Source: Diatrype stigma
Taxonomy: Eukaryota; Ascomycota; Sordariomycetes; Xylariales; Diatrypaceae
Direction: 5' to 3'
DNA: 64,000 nucleotides
Assembly (NCBI GenBank): GCA_022225965.2
Contig: JAKJXP020000077.1
Location: forward strand, 124,001-188,000
Part shown: positions 58,501 to 64,000 of the stretch, in pieces
Layout of the letters: every line of letters begins with the position of its first letter
Numbering within the stretch: position 1 is the first letter of the stretch
Position numbers and translations under genes: made by a program
Notes under the pieces: model-generated
The model's input: the letters and a program-made list of their open reading frames with translations, nothing else
The model's database searches: none
Told to the model about the DNA's origin: nothing

Positions 58501-59300
58501 CTATCCCTTCCTGCACCTATCCAGCTGTTGGTCCTTACTGTCTTTGAACATGGCGAGCAAGCAGGTCAGGACGATGAAAAGCCCGATCACAACCAGGCCA
58601 ATTGCAAGGATATCCAGGTGTCTTATGACTTAGTTGATGGCGCCTAGATGTCACAGGTTAGTAGCCAGACTATCCAACATGACCCCCGCCCCCCTTGAAA
58701 GCATCCTGCATACCTGAGATGTTCCGCTCTTGTGAAAGTCTATCTCACTGATTAGCCCAAGGGCTCACCTTAACGACAGCTGTGTGATAGAGCTCTTACC
58801 TTGGGCGGTCTACACGATTCGCAAACATGGACAGGTATGCCCTTCTTCGCCCTGCTCACGCGACCCGTGATGGGGGTAAACCTGACCTGAGTTTCCGACC
58901 CGGACCCGGACACGAGGGGTCGAATAGGAACATTCGATGGTGCCATGCTGGAACTCTGCCCTTGACCCCCGTAGCCGGTAGGGTCCATCGAGTCGGTGCT
59001 GTCGGTGCTCTGCTGGCGCGCAAAGGCGGGGCGTGTCGAGGATGACGACGGAGATGGTGCTGGGGTAGAAGACCTTGAGGGGCGGTTCGATGGTCCACGC
59101 CGTCTTGTGGAGGATGACGAGGGTGAAATTAGTCTATCGCGTTCCTCCTGTGTGTTTGCATAGCTTGACGGTGCCGAGCGGGTAGGGTCGTGGTCTCGAC
59201 TCTGTGCCGGAGCGGTAGCGCCATCGCCATCCCTTTTATTTGTCTGGGGAGGCTCCGGGTCATCATCGTCCATGTGCATGATGAACTTGAGGCTTGCCAT
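55513..59300 (-). CDS. C2H2 zinc-finger transcription factor with fungal_trans regulatory domain
   Basis: Six exons, 1094 residues: 59300-58800, 58739-58714, 58643-58539, 58483-57223, 57107-56988, 56784-55513 (introns 60, 70, 55, 115 and 203 bp). Start MASLKFIM. Residues 1-150 are disordered. Finger 1 is C160-x2-C163-x14-H178-x3-H182 and is assembled from three exons, including a 26-nt micro-exon encoding TFTRAEHLR. Finger 2 is C189-x4-C194-x12-H207-x3-H211. A Ser/Pro/Met-rich middle follows, then a fungal-specific regulatory region: YLELYWKRCDTLFPLVHRR, VQVMQTILLCEFYARFRG, and ERWDRWIEAESYRRLLASCF. That order, with the late RW..WIEAESYRR box, is typical of the fungal_trans (PF04082) domain. 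The Asp/Glu and Gly/Glu runs near the C-terminus are low complexity. It is surely nuclear; target genes are unknown. Confidence 0.9.
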
Positions 59301-60428
59301 GGTTGTGGTCAACTCAAAAATGGAAGCGACAAAGTTAGAAACACAGCCCTGCTGCTGAAAGCTACCCCCCGATAAATAAAGAGTCGAGTGATAGAAATAA
59401 CCATGAAGAATGGTAAGACTATAGTGACATGGGTGTTGGTGTAAGAGAAGGCTCAACGGGCGGGAGATCTCAGCCTTCCCGCGGCGGACGGCAGTCGATT
59501 CGGCTCGATAGAGTTTGTCTGGGACTGGGTCTGCTTCTGGGTCTGGGTCTGGGTCTGGGGAAAGAGGAAAAGCGTCTCCGGTCTGTCTGCTGCGATGGAA
59601 CGAACGAGCAGGCTGAGCGGCATTGCTATAATCGGATGGGTAGAAGCCGGAGAGGCGCGCGCAACGTCATGAATAAGAAAGATGAGATAACCTCGGGAGA
59701 GAATAATAATAACCCAAAGATAAATAAAGGTGTGAGGTAAGTCCACAGTCCCCGGCCCAGTCCACATTCCACAGTCTAAGTCTAAGTCTACGGTCTACAG
59801 CCTACAGTTCAGTCTAGGTCTACAGCCCACAGCCCGTGTCCGCCGTGCCTGGCGAGAGGGCGGACAGGTGCGAGGTAGAGGCGCGAGGTAGAGGCAGAGG
59901 CAGCAGAGGAGGCAGAGAGACAGGCAAAGAAAGGCAGCCATTGCCGTGCAAGGGAGTGGTGGTGGCATTGGATCTCTCTCGCGAGAGACCCCTGCCAGCT
60001 GGAAAACCAGGGTCTGAAGGGCGGTAGTATTCGTACTTCTGTCTGCATGTCTGTACGTTATGCAAGGTACTCATTCCTTCGAGCAGGTTGCAGATACAGC
60101 CGGCCATCGTGCTGCCTGCGCCCGAGGATCCCGTATTGACTACCCTCGAGCAGGCTGCGGACAGCGCCGCGATGGTACATACGGACTATCACTGACTATA
60201 TGTCTGTAGTTATGTATGGCAGGGTGGAGACTGGCCTCGTGGCTGCGAGTCTCGAGTCTCGCTGTCCCTTTTGGGCCTTTTTGGGTCTTTTGGGTGCTGC
60301 GAACAGGCCAGGGCTCCACCTGCACGCGGCCCAGCAAGAGGGGATCCAAGGCTCTTCTTGGTAACCTGGAATGGAATTGACCTGGAATTGCTTGAACGCG
60401 GTAGGCGAGCAGGCGAATGAACGAGCAT

Positions 60429-60530
60429 GTATTGTGTATTGTGCATTGTGCATTGTGCATTGTGTGTTGTATATTGTATATTGTATATTGTATATTGGAC
60501 GTTGTATTGCGTATTGTGCAGTGTGTGTTG
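60429..60530. repeat. TATTGTR/GCATTGT minisatellite
   Basis: About a dozen degenerate 6-8-bp units related to (T/C)ATTGTG and TATTGTA in head-to-tail order. Frames stay open here only because the repeat lacks stops. Confidence 0.8.
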
Positions 60531-60697
60531 TGGGAAGTGGGAAGTACCGTGTGCAGCGTACCGCGACAAGCTTGGAACATTGAACAGGCCTGGGCGCAGT
60601 CCCGCACCCGGCGGATTGGATCGCGTGGTGTGCCAAAATTAGAAAGTGAGCGACTGTTACCACCTCCTCCGGCCTGCACCTCTACCAAGTAAAAGTA

Positions 60698-60796
60698 CCC
60701 TTGGCACCCTTGGCATCCTTAACAGGACACCCTTGGCACCCTTAGCACCCTTCGGTCCCTAACACCCTAGCACCCTAGCACCCTTAGCAGCCCTAG
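60698..60796. repeat. Degenerate CACCCTTGGC/CACCCTAG tandem repeat
   Basis: Roughly ten imperfect 8-10-bp units built on CACCCTTGG or CACCCTAG. Confidence 0.75.
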
Positions 60797-61259
60797 GGTA
60801 AACGGTAGGCCTTCCATCCGCTGCTTGGTACCTCTGCCTACACATGTATGCACATACACGGCTACATATGGAGGTACCTACAGGATGCGGTGAAGGACTT
60901 ATGTAGTCTAGGTATGTAGGCATTCGTAGTAGCAACGTTGATGTCACGGGAAACCCATCTCTGGCAATTCTTTTATCACGGCCGATACGAGTCTGCTATA
61001 GTCTTGGTCATAGCATTAAGGTTAGTGGGCTTAGTTATACAGCTATCGACTTCAGCTCGTACCTACACTAACACCTATACTCAATCACTAATAAGACTTG
61101 GACATCTATGGGCGTGAACAATCCGATACTTACATGCGTACGTCGTCAGATCGTGCATACCTACGTATGTACGTACGTAGATGTTTATACCGGCATGAGT
61201 AATGAGATAGACATACATGAAGGATCTACAATATACGTACATATGGAATCGCTGAAGGC

Positions 61260-61262
<3 letters not shown>

Positions 61263-61305
<43 letters not shown>
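61263..61305. repeat. (TG)n dinucleotide microsatellite
   Basis: A perfect TG run of about 21 repeats. Confidence 0.95.
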
Positions 61306-61308
<3 letters not shown>

Positions 61309-64000
61309 CAATTACTAGTTCGATGTACTGCTAAGCGCGCCTCCCCTTGCATGCGCCGGTGTTTTGTTTCAAACGTTCACCTATATGTTTCTTGGTATTA
61401 TACCTACCTAGGTAACCAAAGACATGAATGATAAACGCATTCAACGCCAGTTTATGAGCAGATCGCAGGTATGCGTAGTGCTGATCTGACGGAGGCGCAG
61501 CTTAGCGCATGCTGTGCTGTGCCGTGCCTGTCGCATGGGGTGATGGGGTAGAAGGGCAGGAGGGTGAGAAGGGCACGGGGGGCATCCATCCCCCAGAGTA
61601 GGTATGTATGTAGGTAATATATACTGTAGCACTGTAAGTCCCTAGAATAGGAAGCGTTGTGTAGTGTAGTGTAGTGTGGTGGACTGTACAACTACAGGTA
61701 TACGGAGGAAAGTGCACCGCCAAGGAGGCTGTGTGGTTTTATATATACAAATATAGTAGTTATAGTGTCACAGCAGACTTATCTTGTCTTGACATACAGA
61801 AGAAAAGAACAATAAAAAGAAAACATGGTGTAACACACCAGTAGCGGCAGTGGATATGTCAACATGCATGTGTATGTTAAGTTCTACGAGTGACTGAGAC
61901 ATGGTGGTTCATCGGACTAGAGAGCCGTTGGAAGTATACGTACGTTCGAGATGCCGGTGGTGTTCGGGAACTCCAAAGCGGGAACCCATGAATCACTAAC
62001 TAGAGGCTCTGGTTTCAAGCATAATAGAGAGGCTGTGAACTGTATGTGGGAACCTCTATAACCGTATAGAAATCTTGTGAATTCGACTTACGTATGATAC
62101 TTGATTGTGTCAAAGCAATAGGAGAAGAAAGGTGGTATTGATGATCGATCAGGTTGCAGCGGACTTACGAAGTATGTACTATAAGGTCCTAATCACGGAA
62201 TTCTCCAACTTCCCTGTGCCCTGCACTTGAAACCGCGACCACTTGCGGGGAAGAGGCAAAAGCACGTTAATAGAAGAATGTTGCTCTGTATGGACAATGA
62301 CAACTTGCGGTGTGTAGATGTTGCAGCGAGCTTAGGAAGTAGCCTTTACAATATAAGGAACTACCCGAATAACACTTAAGTATAGGTTAGGTAATACTTA
62401 TATCATAAATCGTTTACAGATGTATGTAAGACTACCAGGTAGTTAGTCTTCCTAACATCTTGACTTAAACATTTCACTTTTTGTACACATCTGTGTATTT
62501 GTCTCTCGGCCGAATAGTCGGTTTTCAGTACCGGGAGGAGCCGTTCGGAGAGCCCGCCTAACTGCACTATATATCTTCTTAGTCAACTAGTGTTTGTAGT
62601 TATGACCTCGGGACTTGTGACTGGAGTACGGCCCCTATTCCTGCTGGTTATGAATCACCTACAAACGTATACAGCTTTCGAAGTGGAGAGTTATTCCCTT
62701 CCTTCCTGCAGTTTTTCCATGCTTCATACGTCTAGCTAGTAGAAACTGTAGTACACATATGAAATGTGAGTATGACATCAGGGACATACCACACACTGAC
62801 TGAGTGAGGGGGATGACTGGATGCATGCATGTAAGTACTTGCGCCGGACGGATGTGTACCTCGACATGGAATTAATTGAATGCATTGGACAGTACATGGT
62901 TCTTTGGGCTTAGACGCGCTGCAGTGGAGCTGACGCACCAACAGGCGAACCAGACATTCGCCCGTCTGGACTTGTGAGGCGATACCGTAACCCAGCTGCA
63001 CATAACATTGTTCCTATTTTTAACCTGCATGACATACATGTATGTATTCCCTCCATCATGTAGTCGAGCGACCGGATTACTATTAGTCTATCAGACCATC
63101 ACTAACTATCAATAATGGATGGATACGCTTGCACGTGTTTATGTTAGCAAGTTATAGATTTGATATGTATGTTTCTCATGTATGTCTCACGAAACACATG
63201 TAGGGCACTTCACACATCTATGTGAGTGAGTAGGCAAGCGAGCGTGTGAGTGAGTGAGTGGCAAGGTATCAACGGCAGGTATTCATCATGTAGATCGGTA
63301 TGTATGTCCACGGCCATCACCAACACCACCACCATCATTCGGCGGCGCCGGCCAGCCTTGCAGATCCCGATCCGGCGAATGCAACCCCGGGGAAACAAGG
63401 GGGGAGAGACATACATAAGGAGGTACCTATATATGTATCTATGTATATAGGTAGTCCGTTCGTCTGTCTGCCGGGTTGGAATGGGAGTCGAGGCTCGAGG
63501 CTGCAGTGCAACTTGTGCAAGGTGGCAAGCAACCAACACTCACGAGATCTGAAGCAGAGGAGCATTTGGCCTTGTTTCAGAATAAGGTTGTGTGGGGGGG
63601 TGTGGCTGCCATGTGTTCGGTTCGGGCGGCGTTCGCTTCATGTCGTCGTTCCTACGCTCGAGATTCCGCGTCGTTCAATTCCCCGGCTGATGCCCGGAAC
63701 CCGAAGTGTTCGCATGGTTGCCTATCTCATGTCTGTAGGCATGTACAATACGCAGGCAGATGCCTACCTACATACCTTGTGTAGATGCCTACCTCATGTA
63801 GATGCCATGCCATGTGGACGGAACCATGGACAGATAGATGGGCAGATTGCCGAAAGATAGATATAGATAGCCCCCATACCAATGGGGTCCGAAAGCTCGG
63901 TTCCTACGGGACGTCCCTCGCTCCCACGTAGCTTATTACAGTAGTTAGTTTATAGTACCTTAGCGGGAACTGCAGCAAATTCCCAAGCCTGGTACAAGGA

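Larger units (their letters stand above)
59301..64000. other. 4.7-kb right-hand spacer with tandem repeats
   Basis: Starts with the transcription-factor promoter, including a GTCTGG repeat at about 59530-59560. It then holds several minisatellites listed separately and AT-richer spacer to the window end. Open frames are short, overlapping and repeat-driven. No gene is supported on either strand. Confidence 0.55.

Noticed and set aside
1..64000. CRISPR arrays, bacterial operons, rRNA genes, intact mobile elements
   Set aside because: No regularly spaced repeats, no rRNA core sequences and no transposase frames. The genes are clearly eukaryotic with spliceosomal introns.

Overview
This window is nuclear DNA of a filamentous ascomycete, most likely a Sordariomycete. 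Evidence: short spliceosomal introns with GTRNGT donors and YAG acceptors, GC-rich coding sequence set in long gene-poor spacers, and families typical of Pezizomycotina (neutral trehalase, isocitrate lyase, a processive GT2 glycosyltransferase with fungal N-terminal extension, a C2H2/fungal_trans regulator, the Fe-S scaffold Dre2). There is no operon structure. All family names come from recognising protein motifs by eye, and every exon model below was derived by hand from splice signals and reading-frame continuity.

Layout: 4.6-5.7 kb, a serine/proline-rich conserved protein (-). 9.3-10.0 kb, mitochondrial ribosomal protein mL58/MRPL20 (+). 11.2-13.7 kb, a four-exon F-box/Cys-rich protein (-). 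16.0-19.2 kb, a four-exon GT2 membrane glycosyltransferase (-). 25.5-28.0 kb, five-exon neutral trehalase (+). 29.9-32.0 kb, four-exon isocitrate lyase (+). 33.1-33.6 kb, a nucleoside 2-deoxyribosyltransferase-like enzyme (+). 34.3-35.5 kb, a C2H2 zinc-finger protein (-). 36.26-36.35 kb, an intron-bearing tRNA-Ser(GCU) (+). 39.0-40.6 kb, NADP-isocitrate dehydrogenase (+). 41.6-43.5 kb, an alpha-arrestin (-). 45.4-46.1 kb, an Stf2-like small protein whose start codon is split by an intron (-). 49.1-50.5 kb, dre2 (+), followed 19 bp later by a degenerate SUMO-like relic. 51.9-53.1 kb, an unrecognised coiled-coil protein (-). 55.5-59.3 kb, a six-exon zinc-finger transcription factor (-). The remainder is spacer DNA with many simple repeats, and the right-hand 4.7 kb holds no gene I can support.

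Trehalase, isocitrate lyase and NADP-IDH all act in carbon mobilisation (trehalose to glucose, the glyoxylate shunt, isocitrate to 2-oxoglutarate with NADPH) and lie within 15 kb on the same strand. They have separate promoters, so this is loose proximity rather than a gene cluster. Dre2 (cytosolic Fe-S assembly), mL58 (mitochondrial translation), the arrestin (probable ubiquitin-ligase adaptor) and the two zinc-finger proteins are ordinary housekeeping or regulatory genes.

The most notable observations are the dre2 locus, where all three introns are multiples of three and free of stop codons; the SUMO-like relic beside it; an A|TG start codon interrupted by a 304-bp intron; and a 9-N assembly gap between a G20 and a C79 tract. 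I found no convincing novel multi-gene system.
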